Source: CAIXSE01 sp040769125
Lineage (GTDB): Bacteria > Actinomycetota > Thermoleophilia > UBA2241
DNA length: 64,000 nucleotides
Direction of reading: 5' to 3'
NCBI GenBank assembly: GCA_040769125.1
Contig: JAXGLO010000001.1
Coordinates: forward strand, 806,001-870,000
Positions 8,472 to 16,753 of this stretch are shown here, piece after piece. The notes below the pieces were generated by a model that searched no databases, had not been told where the DNA came from, and was given only the letters and a program-made list of their open reading frames with translations. The position numbers and the translations under genes were made by a program. Within the stretch, counting starts at the first letter, position 1, and every line of letters begins with the position of its first letter.

Positions 8472-9523
8472 TTCGCCCCAAGGCGGATGACGGAGTTCGC
8501 CCCAAGGCGGATGATGCTGTAGCTCACCCCATCCTCGTCGCGCAGGGCCTGCATTACGCGTACGACGGCGGCGTCGCGGCGCTCACCGATCTCAATCTGA
8601 GCATTCGGGCCGGAGTCCGTCTCGCCCTGGCGGGCTCCAACGGGGCAGGCAAGACAACGCTCTTGCTGCATCTCAACGGAACGCTGAAGCCGAAACGTGG
8701 AACCGTTCACTTGAACGGCGTGCCGGCCAGCTACTCCCGCCGGGGGCTCACGGCCTGGCGGGAGCTGGTCGGGCTCGTCTTCCAGAACCCGGACGACCAG
8801 CTGTTCGCGGGCAGCGTGTTGCAGGATGTCTCGTTCGGGCTGCTCAACCTCGGGATGGATGAGGCGGAGGCGCGCGAGCGGGTCGAGGAGACCCTGAGTA
8901 TGCTGGGCATCTCCCACTTGCGCGATCGTCCGACGCACATGCTCAGCTTCGGGCAGAAGAAGCGCGCCTCCATCGCCGGGGCGGTCGCCATGCGCCCGAA
9001 GGTCCTCATCATCGACGAACCGCTCGCCGGTCTCGATCCAAGCGGCGCCGAGCAGTTCCTCGAGGTGCTCGAGGCCGTTCACGCTGGGGGAACGACGATT
9101 ATCGTCGCCACGCACGACATGGATCTGGCCTACGAATGGGCCGATGAGATCGCCGTTATCCACGAGGGGCGTGTGGCAGCGCAAGGGGAGCCAGGCCTGA
9201 TCATGTCTGACGACGACCGCATGCGGGGCTGGGGGCTGCGGCTCCCGTGGGTTCTCGAGATCGACTGTGCGATGCGTGCCGCATCGCTTCTCCCGGATGG
9301 TGCGCTGCTGCTGAGAAGACGCCGCGAGGTCGTGGCAAGCATCGCCGCGCTCAAGGATGTCGCCGGCGCCGGGTGTCGAGGCGGCGGCGACGGTGACGGT
9401 GGGGCCGAGAGGGCTCATCGGCTCGTGCGCCGCGGTGAAGCGGCGAGAGTCGGCGATCTCGATGAGCAGGCCGAGCGCAGTCTGAGTCGAGACACCGTAA
9501 GAGCGGGCGAGGGCCTCTCCTAG
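8453..9523 (+). CDS. cbiO: Cobalt ECF transporter ATPase CbiO
   Basis: ATP-hydrolysing A-component. 356 residues from ATG 8453 inside cbiQ. Walker A GSNGAGKTT is residues 61-69 (K67). The Q-loop VFQNPDDQLF, the CbiO-type signature LSFGQKKRASIAGAVAM, Walker B VLIIDEPLAGLD and switch histidine VATHDMD follow in order. Two oddities: a repeat-encoded N-terminal extension of about 25 residues, and a Gly/Arg-rich C-terminal tail of roughly 55 residues beyond the usual end (LPDGALLLRRRREVVASI). The tail may be read-through into non-coding sequence and is unlikely to be functional. Confidence 0.95.
   Translation: MADDAVVRPKADDGVRPKADDAVAHPILVAQGLHYAYDGGVAALTDLNLSIRAGVRLALAGSNGAGKTTLLLHLNGTLKPKRGTVHLNGVPASYSRRGLTAWRELVGLVFQNPDDQLFAGSVLQDVSFGLLNLGMDEAEARERVEETLSMLGISHLRDRPTHMLSFGQKKRASIAGAVAMRPKVLIIDEPLAGLDPSGAEQFLEVLEAVHAGGTTIIVATHDMDLAYEWADEIAVIHEGRVAAQGEPGLIMSDDDRMRGWGLRLPWVLEIDCAMRAASLLPDGALLLRRRREVVASIAALKDVAGAGCRGGGDGDGGAERAHRLVRRGEAARVGDLDEQAERSLSRDTVRAGEGLS
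8456..8530 (+). repeat. Three-unit tandem repeat spanning the cbiQ stop and cbiO start
   Basis: Three imperfect units (8456-8482, 8483-8506, 8507-8530; 27, 24 and 24 bases) each beginning GCGGATGA and followed by a CCCCAAG- or CACCCC-type end. The first contains the cbiQ stop codon; the third repeats the same stop-like sequence GATGATGCTGTAG in another frame. In CbiO the units encode the N-terminal RPKADDGV/RPKADDAV repeat. Confidence 0.8.
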
Positions 9524-9620
9524 CACCCGCCAGGGGTCTGAGCCGTCGATCCCGGCGATCCCGCGAGCGGCGAGTGTTCGCGGTTCATGTTTCTTTCTGG
9601 GCTGACGATAGTGCCTATTG

Positions 9621-10520
9621 ATGCAGATGCAGGTGCAGATCAGTAAGCTCAGAAGCGTACACGCACGTCTCGAGGCCCGCTTGCGAGACTGGCCGGCCTC
9701 TCTCATCCTGGCGCTTGGCCTCTCTTTCATCGGCGTCATCGCTCTGCTCAAGCTGACCGTGGGCCGTGGCGCTCCCGTCGTCGACTTCTTCCTCATCCCG
9801 GTCGCATTCGTCGGCTGGCATGCTCATTCGCGTCGTGTCGGCTACGTGGCTGCCGTCTGCGCAGCCGCGGTCAGCGTCCACCTGACCATGCTCGACAACC
9901 CCAACGCCCTTCTCGGCCCGACGATCGTTTCCGCCGGGCCGCGGCTGATCCTCTATTTCGTCATCCTCAGTCTTCTCGGTCATGCGCGCCGTACGCAGGG
10001 CGAGTTGGAGTGTCTTGCCGGCACCGACAATCTCACAGGGGCGCTGAACGGTCGCACCTTTGCCATCGATGCGCAGCGCGAGCTCGAGCGAAGCCGGCGA
10101 AGCGGATCGTGGCTCTCGCTGCTCTGCCTCGACATCGACGACTTCAAGGCGATCAACGACACGGGAGGGCATGTCGAGGGCGATCGCGTGCTGCGCGAAG
10201 TCGGCTCGGCCTTGCGCCGTTCGGTGCGCAGCAGCGACATCGTCGCGCGCCTCGGTGGCGACGAGTTCGTCGTCCTCATGCCCGAGACCGGGGCGAAAGC
10301 GGCCGCCTGCGCGGCAGCCCGCCTCGAGCGGCTCCTTCAGGAGATTCGTCTGCCTGGGGGAGAGGCGCTCTCCTGCAGTATGGGGTTGGTCAGCTTTCCG
10401 GTGCCGCCGGGCTCCGTCGAGGATATGCTGCGACCGGCCGACGAGCTGATGTATGAGGCGAAGGAGAGGGGCAAGGGCCGGATCGTGAGTGCGATTCACG
10501 AAGCCCCCGCGATGGCCTGA
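9621..10520 (+). CDS. Membrane-anchored diguanylate cyclase
   Basis: Predicted to make cyclic di-GMP from two GTP. 299 residues from ATG 9621 (a TTG directly before it is also in frame). The first about 130 residues hold about four hydrophobic segments, then comes a single GGDEF domain: DNLTGALNGRTF, DIDDFKAINDTGGHVEGD and the active site RLGGDEFVVL with GGDEF at residues 212-216. An RSSD sequence five residues before GGDEF matches the RxxD inhibitory I-site, so product inhibition is likely. No recognisable sensor domain beyond the membrane part. It stands alone, converging on the lipoprotein gene. Confidence 0.93.
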   Translation: MQMQVQISKLRSVHARLEARLRDWPASLILALGLSFIGVIALLKLTVGRGAPVVDFFLIPVAFVGWHAHSRRVGYVAAVCAAAVSVHLTMLDNPNALLGPTIVSAGPRLILYFVILSLLGHARRTQGELECLAGTDNLTGALNGRTFAIDAQRELERSRRSGSWLSLLCLDIDDFKAINDTGGHVEGDRVLREVGSALRRSVRSSDIVARLGGDEFVVLMPETGAKAAACAAARLERLLQEIRLPGGEALSCSMGLVSFPVPPGSVEDMLRPADELMYEAKERGKGRIVSAIHEAPAMA

Positions 10521-10582
10521 CGAGTGTCGCCTCTGGTCGTCCGGCCGGCGGCGGATGCGCTATCCGGCCGGTGGCGAATCCG

Positions 10583-11485
10583 CTACTCGGAGAACCTGAT
10601 GGGAATGCGGACCTCGTGCAGTCGCGAGCCGTCTTCCATGGACTGCTCGTAGGCCGTGAGAACGCCATTGCCCGCGCTCGTCGTGAAGGTGAGCCGCTTG
10701 CGGAAGGTACCGCGTTCGGGGGCGCCGCGAGTCGCCGTGGCGAAGGTTCGCACGAGAATCTCGCCTTCGCCGCTGAGCAGCTCGATCTGCACGGTCGCTT
10801 CGACCACGGTGCCGCGACCCTCCACCTCGAGGGGGCTCGCCACGTAGGCGCCGACGCCGGGCCGCTCGACGAAGACAAGCGGCTCGAAGCTCTCCCAGTG
10901 GGCTCGACGCTGGGGCGTCTCGAGCAGGATGCCCTCGCCGCCGAGCGCGTCGAGCGGTTTGCCCTCGAGTTTGAACTCCACCGCGGTGATCGAGCGGAAC
11001 TGCGTCAGCGTGTAGACGACCTGCGCGACGCGGGAGGTCATCGAGAGCGTACCGCCGCCGGAGGCGAACTCCCGTGAGAGGTCGACGGTCGCGGTCCCTC
11101 CGCTTACGGCGATGCCCCGCACGGTGGTGCCCGCCGGCACCGAACTCGTGAGGCCGGCGGCGCGCTCGAAGCTGTTCACGCCGCCGCAAAGCGCATTCAT
11201 CGCCGCCCGGGCGACTGCAAGAGTCGCCGGGACGCGGCGCTCCGCGCTGGCGAGCTTCTTGCCGTTCAGGAAGTAGGCGAGTACGGTCGTCGTCTCGCCG
11301 CTCGCCGGCTCGCCCGTAGGGCTCGGCGTCGGCTCGACCGTGGGTTTCGTGGTCGCGCTGGCCGAGGGCTTCGCGGTCGCGCCGGTCGTGGAGCCGTCCG
11401 ACCCACCCGCGTCGCAGCCGGCGGCTCCCAGCGCCAGCGCTGTGATCACGGCGAGCACGATCAGGAATGAAGTGCGGTGTGCCAT
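10583..11485 (-). CDS. Lipoprotein with GerMN and Gmad2 domains
   Basis: 300 residues from ATG 11485. The signal peptide ends in a lipobox LGAAGC with C24 as the lipidated residue, followed by a Ser/Thr/Pro-rich linker to about residue 65. Residues about 66-175 fit the GerMN (sporulation/germination) domain (TTVLAYFLNGKKLASAERRV ... ATVDLSREFASGGG), and residues about 200-295 the Ig-like Gmad2 domain (SPLEVEGRGTVVEATVQIEL). Such proteins sit on the outer face of the membrane and are common in non-sporulating actinobacteria, where the role is cell-envelope related but not well defined. Confidence 0.85.
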   Translation of the reverse strand: MAHRTSFLIVLAVITALALGAAGCDAGGSDGSTTGATAKPSASATTKPTVEPTPSPTGEPASGETTTVLAYFLNGKKLASAERRVPATLAVARAAMNALCGGVNSFERAAGLTSSVPAGTTVRGIAVSGGTATVDLSREFASGGGTLSMTSRVAQVVYTLTQFRSITAVEFKLEGKPLDALGGEGILLETPQRRAHWESFEPLVFVERPGVGAYVASPLEVEGRGTVVEATVQIELLSGEGEILVRTFATATRGAPERGTFRKRLTFTTSAGNGVLTAYEQSMEDGSRLHEVRIPIRFSE

Positions 11486-12498
11486 CGGGTCTCCCTGTCT
11501 CTGCCTGACGTTGGTGCGCCAACTCGGTCGGCGGCGAAGCCCGGCGCCCCCATGCGGCCTTCCGGCCGACGAGCGCAGATCGTTGCCGCCGGGAGCATCA
11601 TAGCCGTTCGCGCTCCTCTTAAGCGTTCCGGCTCGAGCGCCGTGAAGCGTGCCGGCTCGAGCGCTGCACGTGGGCGAGGCCCAGGATGACCAGCGCGGCC
11701 ATCACCGCGGCTCCTTCTCGCTGCTCCGCAATCCGACTGCGAAGATCTGGTGCCCGGTGCGCTCCGCCGGCCGCATCGTCGCGGCACTGCCGCCGGCGAC
11801 GTCAACTATGAGGCAGCCGGCGGCAGCTTCGCGGCACCGCTGCCGGCGTCTGTGGGCAGCGTCGTTGCTCCTGCGGTCATGTATCCTAATAAGGCCAGGA
11901 GCGCCTGCGGTTACCTTGGAGCCCAGGTACACCGCCTTCGCCTGCCCGGTGCACACAGCGGCAAGGCGCAGTCGTTCGGTGCACAGCGCACACCGCCTCC
12001 GCCTGCCCGGTGCGCATCGGCAAGGGCCGCACGGTCGTCGGCAAGCGGAAGAGCCAGGGTCACGTCGCGGCCAGGGCTGCGCGCTGCTCGCCTGCGCCAG
12101 GTATACGGCCTCCGTGAAGTTCGCCTGCCGCGGCACATGGCGCTTGCGCGTCTTCGCGCGCGTCTATAGTTGATTATTCGCCGACAGATTAAACGGCGCC
12201 TGCTCTCAGCGAGCCCTTCGATGTGCACTTGTACCGTGCGCCAGGGCTGGCCGTCAATGACGACAATGGAGGGAAAGGGTAGCACTTGCCCCGCGCGCGG
12301 CGGCAGGTCGCGGCAAGGCGGAGCGGTCTCTTACTCTTATATGTAAACAATGATCTCGAGCGAGCGGCGGTGACTCGGGTGGGGCGGGGAGTGGGCTCGG
12401 CGAGCAGCTGAGCGCCTGCGACCCGCCCGTCCACGATGAGCCGCCGCAGCCTTGAGCTGAATCGCGCCGCAGGCGCGCGAGCTTCCAGGAGGTGTGGA
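11486..12498. other. 1-kb gene-free interval with degenerate direct repeats
   Basis: No convincing gene on either strand. Two features are visible. A direct repeat with core CCGGCTCGAGCGC occurs at about 11628-11641 and 11650-11663. A degenerate repeat with core CGCCTYCGCCTGCCCGGTGC occurs at about 11930-11949 and 11995-12014, with a weaker third copy near 12105-12135. Two A/T-rich patches (about 12165-12195 and 12328-12355) precede the MtaA-like gene and could carry its promoter. Confidence 0.5.
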
Positions 12499-13566
12499 AT
12501 GGGATGGACCAGAGACGGCGACATGACGCCCAAGGAGCGGGTACACGCCGCGTACCGTTTTGAGGAGGTCGACCGCGTGCCGGTCTTCACCCGTCACGAA
12601 GCTATCGCCCGGCGGGCCCTCGGCATCTCCCTGGAGGAGTGGGCACGCGATGGGGAGCTCTCCGCGAAGGCGCAGATCGCCATGACCGATCTGATCGGCG
12701 ACGATTGCATCATGGCCTACATCGACAGCTGCGTGGAGTCCGACGGCTTCGGCCAGCGCACGATCTTCACTCGCGATGAGATGCCATACTCGGATCCGAA
12801 CCAGTTCGTCATCGAGAGCGTCGACGATTACTACAAGCTCGAGCCCTTCGACATCGAGACTGCGCCACGCATCATGGAGACGCTGAAGAAGGTCGACGTG
12901 CTCGTCGCCGAGCGCGGCGAGACCCACAGCCTCGTGGGCGAGCCGTACGAGCCCTTCGTGACGCTCGGGAACATGCGTGGCATGCAGCGCCTCCTGGCGG
13001 ACTGCATCAAGCACCCTGATGCGGTGAAGCATGCTCTCGATGTCGTCACGGACGTCGAGATCGATTACATGAAGGCCCTCGTGGCGCACGGCTGCGACGT
13101 CATCAACATCTGCTGGGACTACGGCAACCCGTCGATCATGAGCTCCACTATGTGGATGGAGATGGAGGGCGACTGCATGCGCCGCCTCTACCAGGCGACG
13201 CGCGATACGGGCGTCTGGGTGAGCACCCACATGTGCGATCCGCGTCCCTACATCGACCTGGCTTTCGAGATCGGCAACACTGACACCATCCAGAACTGGG
13301 CGATGCCCGAGGGCTGCGCCGACTGGGCGGAGTTCAAAGAGAAGTACGGTCGCACCTGGAGCATCACCGGCGGCTGGAACCCCGTCGAGCTGAACTACGC
13401 GAGCGAGGAGGAGGTCAAGGCCAAGAGCAAGGATCTCATCCGCGTGCTCGGCGAGGGCAGCGGCCTCGTGCTTGCGCTGGCCTGCGAGTTCCCCTACAAC
13501 GGCCCGATCATCAACGGTAAGGCCATGGTGGACGCCTCCCGGGAGATGGCAGCGGAGGGCGCCTGA
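12499..13566 (+). CDS. MtaA/CmuA-type uroporphyrinogen-decarboxylase-like protein
   Basis: Member of the UroD superfamily, on the side of the corrinoid:thiol methyltransferases rather than HemE. 355 residues; ATG 12499 is fixed by a strong AGGAGGTG at 12487-12494. The N-terminus TPKERVHAAYRFEEVDRVPVF is typical. The zinc ligands of MtaA-like methyltransferases, HxC plus a distant Cys, appear as H244-M-C246 and C329. The HemE signature MRQAGRYM is absent, so it is not a second decarboxylase. No corrinoid protein or partner methyltransferase lies beside it, so the methyl donor and acceptor are unknown; proximity to cobalt uptake is suggestive only. Confidence 0.8.
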   Translation: MGWTRDGDMTPKERVHAAYRFEEVDRVPVFTRHEAIARRALGISLEEWARDGELSAKAQIAMTDLIGDDCIMAYIDSCVESDGFGQRTIFTRDEMPYSDPNQFVIESVDDYYKLEPFDIETAPRIMETLKKVDVLVAERGETHSLVGEPYEPFVTLGNMRGMQRLLADCIKHPDAVKHALDVVTDVEIDYMKALVAHGCDVINICWDYGNPSIMSSTMWMEMEGDCMRRLYQATRDTGVWVSTHMCDPRPYIDLAFEIGNTDTIQNWAMPEGCADWAEFKEKYGRTWSITGGWNPVELNYASEEEVKAKSKDLIRVLGEGSGLVLALACEFPYNGPIINGKAMVDASREMAAEGA

Positions 13567-13740
13567 GGGCGAAAGATGAGATGAGCGATGCGCGCTGCGG
13601 GCAGATCACCGCAGCTCTCGTATCGCTCGACGGTGAGGGGACCGAGGCGCTCACCGGCGAGGCTCTCGAGGAGGGCCGCGACTCACCGGGCTGAGCGCCG
13701 GGTTCCCTGCCGGCCACCGCGGTCGGAGCGGCTCCTTCCT

Positions 13741-13876
13741 TCTTCCTGCGAGCCTTGCGTCGAAGCGTGCCGAGTGGTAATCATGGGTTGACACGGCTCC
13801 TCGGCGCTCGACCGAGACCGCGCCTCGTCGCCCGATCGAGACAGGGAGCACCTGCAACCGAGAGAAAGGACTGCCG
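13741..13876 (+). promoter_or_regulatory. Conserved leader of YCF48 gene A
   Basis: Shares ordered blocks with the leaders of the other YCF48 genes: GCCTTGC, then GTGGTAATCATGG, CGTCGC, CGATCGAGAC, CTGCAACCGA and the ribosome site AAAGGACTGCC directly before GTG. The GGTAAT/GATAAT element about 15 bases after TTGC resembles a -10 box. Conservation across paralogues argues for shared transcription or leader control. Confidence 0.5.
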
Positions 13877-16309
13877 GTGAACCCCAAGCCCACAGGGCGC
13901 AGCGCCCGCCGTCCCACAGGGCCCAGCGCCTGCCGTCTGCCGTTGCTGGCCCTCTCCTGCTTTCTGCTGCTGCTCATCGCCGCCTCGCCGGCCGCCGCCG
14001 CCACCGCTGCCAGCTGGAGCTGGCAGAACCCACTGCCGCAAGGGAACAGCCTCTTCGCCGTCACCTGCGCCGACGCATCCCACGCCTTCGCGGTCGGAGA
14101 TGCGGGCACGATCCTCGCGACCACCGACGGCGGCACGACCTGGACGGAGCAGAGCTCGGGGACGGCGAAGGACCTCTTCGCCGTCACCTGCGCCGACGCA
14201 TCCCACGCCTTCGCGGTCGGAGACGACGGCATCATCTTCGCGACCACCGACGGCGGCACGACCTGGACGCCGCAGAGCTCTGGGGCGACGAAGGACCTTA
14301 ACGCCGTCACCTGCGCCGACGCATCCCACGCCTTCGCGGTCGGAGACGACGGCATCATCTTCGCGACCGTTAATGGCGGCACGACCTGGACGCCGCAGAA
14401 CTCGGGAACGACGAATGACCTCTACGCCGTCACCTGCGCCGACGAGTATCACGCCTTCGCGGTCGGAGACTTCGGCACGATCCTCGCGACCACCGACGGC
14501 GGCACGACCTGGACGGAGCAGAGCTCGGGAGCGACGAAGGACCTCTATTCCGTCACCTGCGCCGACTCATCCCACGCCTTTGCGGTCGGAGACCACGGCA
14601 CCATCCTTGCGACCACTAACGGCGGCACGACCTGGATGCCGCAGAACTCGGGAACGACGGAGTACTTCCGCTCCGTCACCTGCGCCGACTCATCCTACGC
14701 CTTCGCGGTCGGAGACTTCGGCACGATCCTCGCGACCACCGACGGCGGCGAGGCCTGGACGCCGCAGAGCTCGGGAGTGACGAATGACCTCTACGCCGTC
14801 ACCTGCGCCGACTCATCCCACGCCTTCGCGGTCGGAGACTACGGCACCATCTCAGCGACCACCGACGGCGGCGAGGCCTGGACGCCGCAGAGCTCGGGAG
14901 CGACGAATGACCTCAACGCCGTCACCTGCGCCGACTCATCCCACGCCTTCGCGGTCGGACGTGGCGGCACAATTCTCGCGACCACCAACGGCGGTACGAC
15001 CTGGACGCCGCAGAGTTCGGGAGTGACGAATGACCTCAACGCCGTCACCTGCGCCGACTCATCCCACGCCTTCGCGGTCGGACGTGGCGGCACAATTCTC
15101 GCGACCACCAACGGCGGTACGACCTGGACGCCGCAGAGTTCGGGAGTGACGAATGACCTCAACGCCGTCACCTGCGCCGACTCATCCCACGCCTTCGCGG
15201 TCGGACGTGGCGGCACAATTCTCGCGACCACCAACGGCGGTACGACCTGGACGCCGCAGAGTTCGGGAGTGACGAATGACCTCAACGCCGTCACCTGCGC
15301 CGACTCATCCCACGCCTTCGCGGTCGGACGTGGCGGCACAATTCTCGCGACCACCAACGGCGGTACGACCTGGACGCCGCAGAGTTCGGGAGTGACGAAT
15401 GACCTCAACGCCGTCACCTGCGCCGACTCATCCCACGCCTTCGCGGTCGGAGACTACGGCACCATCCTTGCGACCACTAACGGCGGCACGACCTGGACGC
15501 CGCAGAGCCTGGAGGGGGCAGGTCGCCTGACCGGCGTCGTCTGCGCCGACCCATCCCACGTCTTTGCAGTCGGATCTGATCGGCATGGCGCCGCCACGAT
15601 CCTCGCGACCACCGACGGCGGCGAGACTTGGGAAGCGCAGAACTTGGGAACGGCGAATGACCTCGCTGCCGTCACCTGCGTCGACGCCTGGACTCTCTGG
15701 ATGGTCGGAGACGGCGGCACCATCCTGGCGAAGGCGCCTCTGACCAGCGCCTCGACCTACCGCTTCGCCAGGACCCCCAAGGTCCGCTGGAGGAGAACCG
15801 ACCAGACGGTCAAGTTCACTGCCCGGGGCGGCACCGCTCTCCGCAAGATCCACTACTCCCTGAACGGCGGTAAGACCTGGACGGCCGTCGACGGCGATAC
15901 CGCCTCGGTGCGCATCAAGAGAGCCGGCTCCTACCGGGTGCAGTTCTACGCCAGCGACGAGCTCGGCAGAGAGGCGACCCACAAGCCCGGCTTCGTCAAC
16001 ATCGACAAGGACAAGCCGACGACCAGGGCGTACAAGGCGTCGGTCCGGCGCGGCAAGGTCGTCAGGCTACGCTACCGGGTGAGTGACGCCCTGCCCAGCT
16101 CAGGCTCCGCCCGCTGCGTCCTGCAGATCCGCAAGGGCAAGAAGACGGTGCGCTCGATCAGGCTCGGCACAAAGCGCGTCAACACCGCCCTTACCTACCG
16201 CTACCGCGCCCGCCTGGCCAAGGGCCGCTACACCTGGCGGGTGACCGCCACCGACCTGGCCGGCAACCGGGCCAGCAGGATCAGGGCGGCGAGCCTGCGG
16301 GTGAGGTGA
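13877..16309 (+). CDS. Secreted YCF48-type beta-propeller protein A (14 repeats)
   Basis: 810 residues from GTG 13877, with AAAGGA 6 bases upstream. A basic N-terminus and hydrophobic core (LPLLALSCFLLLLIAASPAAA) form a signal peptide. Then come 14 tandem repeats of about 41 residues with consensus LxAVTCADSSHAFAVGDxG and TILATTDGGTTWTPQSSGTT, the YCF48/BNR-like pattern in which each repeat is one propeller blade; 14 suggests two seven-bladed propellers. Repeats 8-11 are identical at DNA level. The last about 190 residues form two Ig-like segments (KIHYSLNGGKTW; TYTWRVTATDLAGNRAS-like). Known YCF48 proteins help assemble photosystem II, but nothing here is photosynthetic. Function unknown; probably a cell-surface or secreted adhesin or scaffold. 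Confidence 0.85.
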   Translation: MNPKPTGRSARRPTGPSACRLPLLALSCFLLLLIAASPAAAATAASWSWQNPLPQGNSLFAVTCADASHAFAVGDAGTILATTDGGTTWTEQSSGTAKDLFAVTCADASHAFAVGDDGIIFATTDGGTTWTPQSSGATKDLNAVTCADASHAFAVGDDGIIFATVNGGTTWTPQNSGTTNDLYAVTCADEYHAFAVGDFGTILATTDGGTTWTEQSSGATKDLYSVTCADSSHAFAVGDHGTILATTNGGTTWMPQNSGTTEYFRSVTCADSSYAFAVGDFGTILATTDGGEAWTPQSSGVTNDLYAVTCADSSHAFAVGDYGTISATTDGGEAWTPQSSGATNDLNAVTCADSSHAFAVGRGGTILATTNGGTTWTPQSSGVTNDLNAVTCADSSHAFAVGRGGTILATTNGGTTWTPQSSGVTNDLNAVTCADSSHAFAVGRGGTILATTNGGTTWTPQSSGVTNDLNAVTCADSSHAFAVGRGGTILATTNGGTTWTPQSSGVTNDLNAVTCADSSHAFAVGDYGTILATTNGGTTWTPQSLEGAGRLTGVVCADPSHVFAVGSDRHGAATILATTDGGETWEAQNLGTANDLAAVTCVDAWTLWMVGDGGTILAKAPLTSASTYRFARTPKVRWRRTDQTVKFTARGGTALRKIHYSLNGGKTWTAVDGDTASVRIKRAGSYRVQFYASDELGREATHKPGFVNIDKDKPTTRAYKASVRRGKVVRLRYRVSDALPSSGSARCVLQIRKGKKTVRSIRLGTKRVNTALTYRYRARLAKGRYTWRVTATDLAGNRASRIRAASLRVR
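14906..15397 (+). repeat. Four 123-bp identical tandem repeats in gene A
   Basis: Copies start at 14906, 15029, 15152 and 15275, each encoding one 41-residue blade carrying the variant AVGRGGTILATTNGG. The copies look identical apart from the first junction, so amplification or homogenisation is recent. Confidence 0.95.
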
Positions 16310-16399
16310 AAGATCACTGCGGCAAACCTGGCTGTGTGAGGTGAGCCGCCTCCGGCAGGGCTGGCTGAAGCGTTCTGCAGCATGCCCGGCCTCTCAATA

Positions 16400-16443
16400 G
16401 CGGGCCGCCCTTCCTCTTGCGAGGGGGCGGCCCGCCGCTTTTC
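16400..16443 (+). terminator. Hairpin terminator after gene A
   Basis: GCGGGCCGCCC (16400-16410) pairs with GGGCGGCCCGC (16425-16435); an inner CCTC/GAGG stem closes a TTGC loop. CTTTTC follows at 16438-16443. The same hairpin design follows genes B and C. Confidence 0.75.
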
Positions 16444-16611
16444 TGCGTGGCCGGCTCGCGCTTTCTCTTCCGCAGAGCGGCCCGCCGCCTCCCTTGCGTG
16501 TCGGCTCGTCGCTGCTCTCTACCGTCGGCAAGCCCGTCGCGTTGCCGGGCAAAGCAAACGCCGCCCCGGTGCGGGGCAGCCTATTTCTCTCTCCCTGCTC
16601 CCGCTAATAAC

Positions 16612-16753
16612 ACTCGACTCACGCCTGCGAGCCTTGCTCCAGAGCGAGCGGAGTGGTAATCATGAGCCGACACTACACTTCGTCGCCTGATCAACACTAC
16701 GCCCCGTCGCCTGATCGAGGCGGGTACCTGTAACCGACCAGAAAGGATTGCCG
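16612..16753 (+). promoter_or_regulatory. Conserved leader of YCF48 gene B
   Basis: Carries GCCTTGCTC, then GAGTGGTAATCATG and a doubled CGTCGCCTGATC block (about 16680-16720), then GTAACCGA and AAAGGATTGCC before GTG 16754. The doubled block is unique to this copy. Between the gene A terminator and this leader (16444-16611) I see nothing recognisable. Confidence 0.45.

Noticed and set aside
8234..9796. 520-codon minus-strand frame opposite cbiO
   Set aside because: It runs antisense to clear cbiQ and cbiO coding sequence and shows no family motif; a short segment opposite the cbiO tail looks protein-like but is not enough.
12499..13566. Second uroporphyrinogen decarboxylase (HemE)
   Set aside because: It lacks the PIWxMRQAGRY signature and has the HxC...C zinc ligands of the methyltransferase branch.
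14900..15400. CRISPR-like direct repeats
   Set aside because: The 123-bp and 246-bp periods are in-frame protein repeats with no unique spacers; no cas genes are present.
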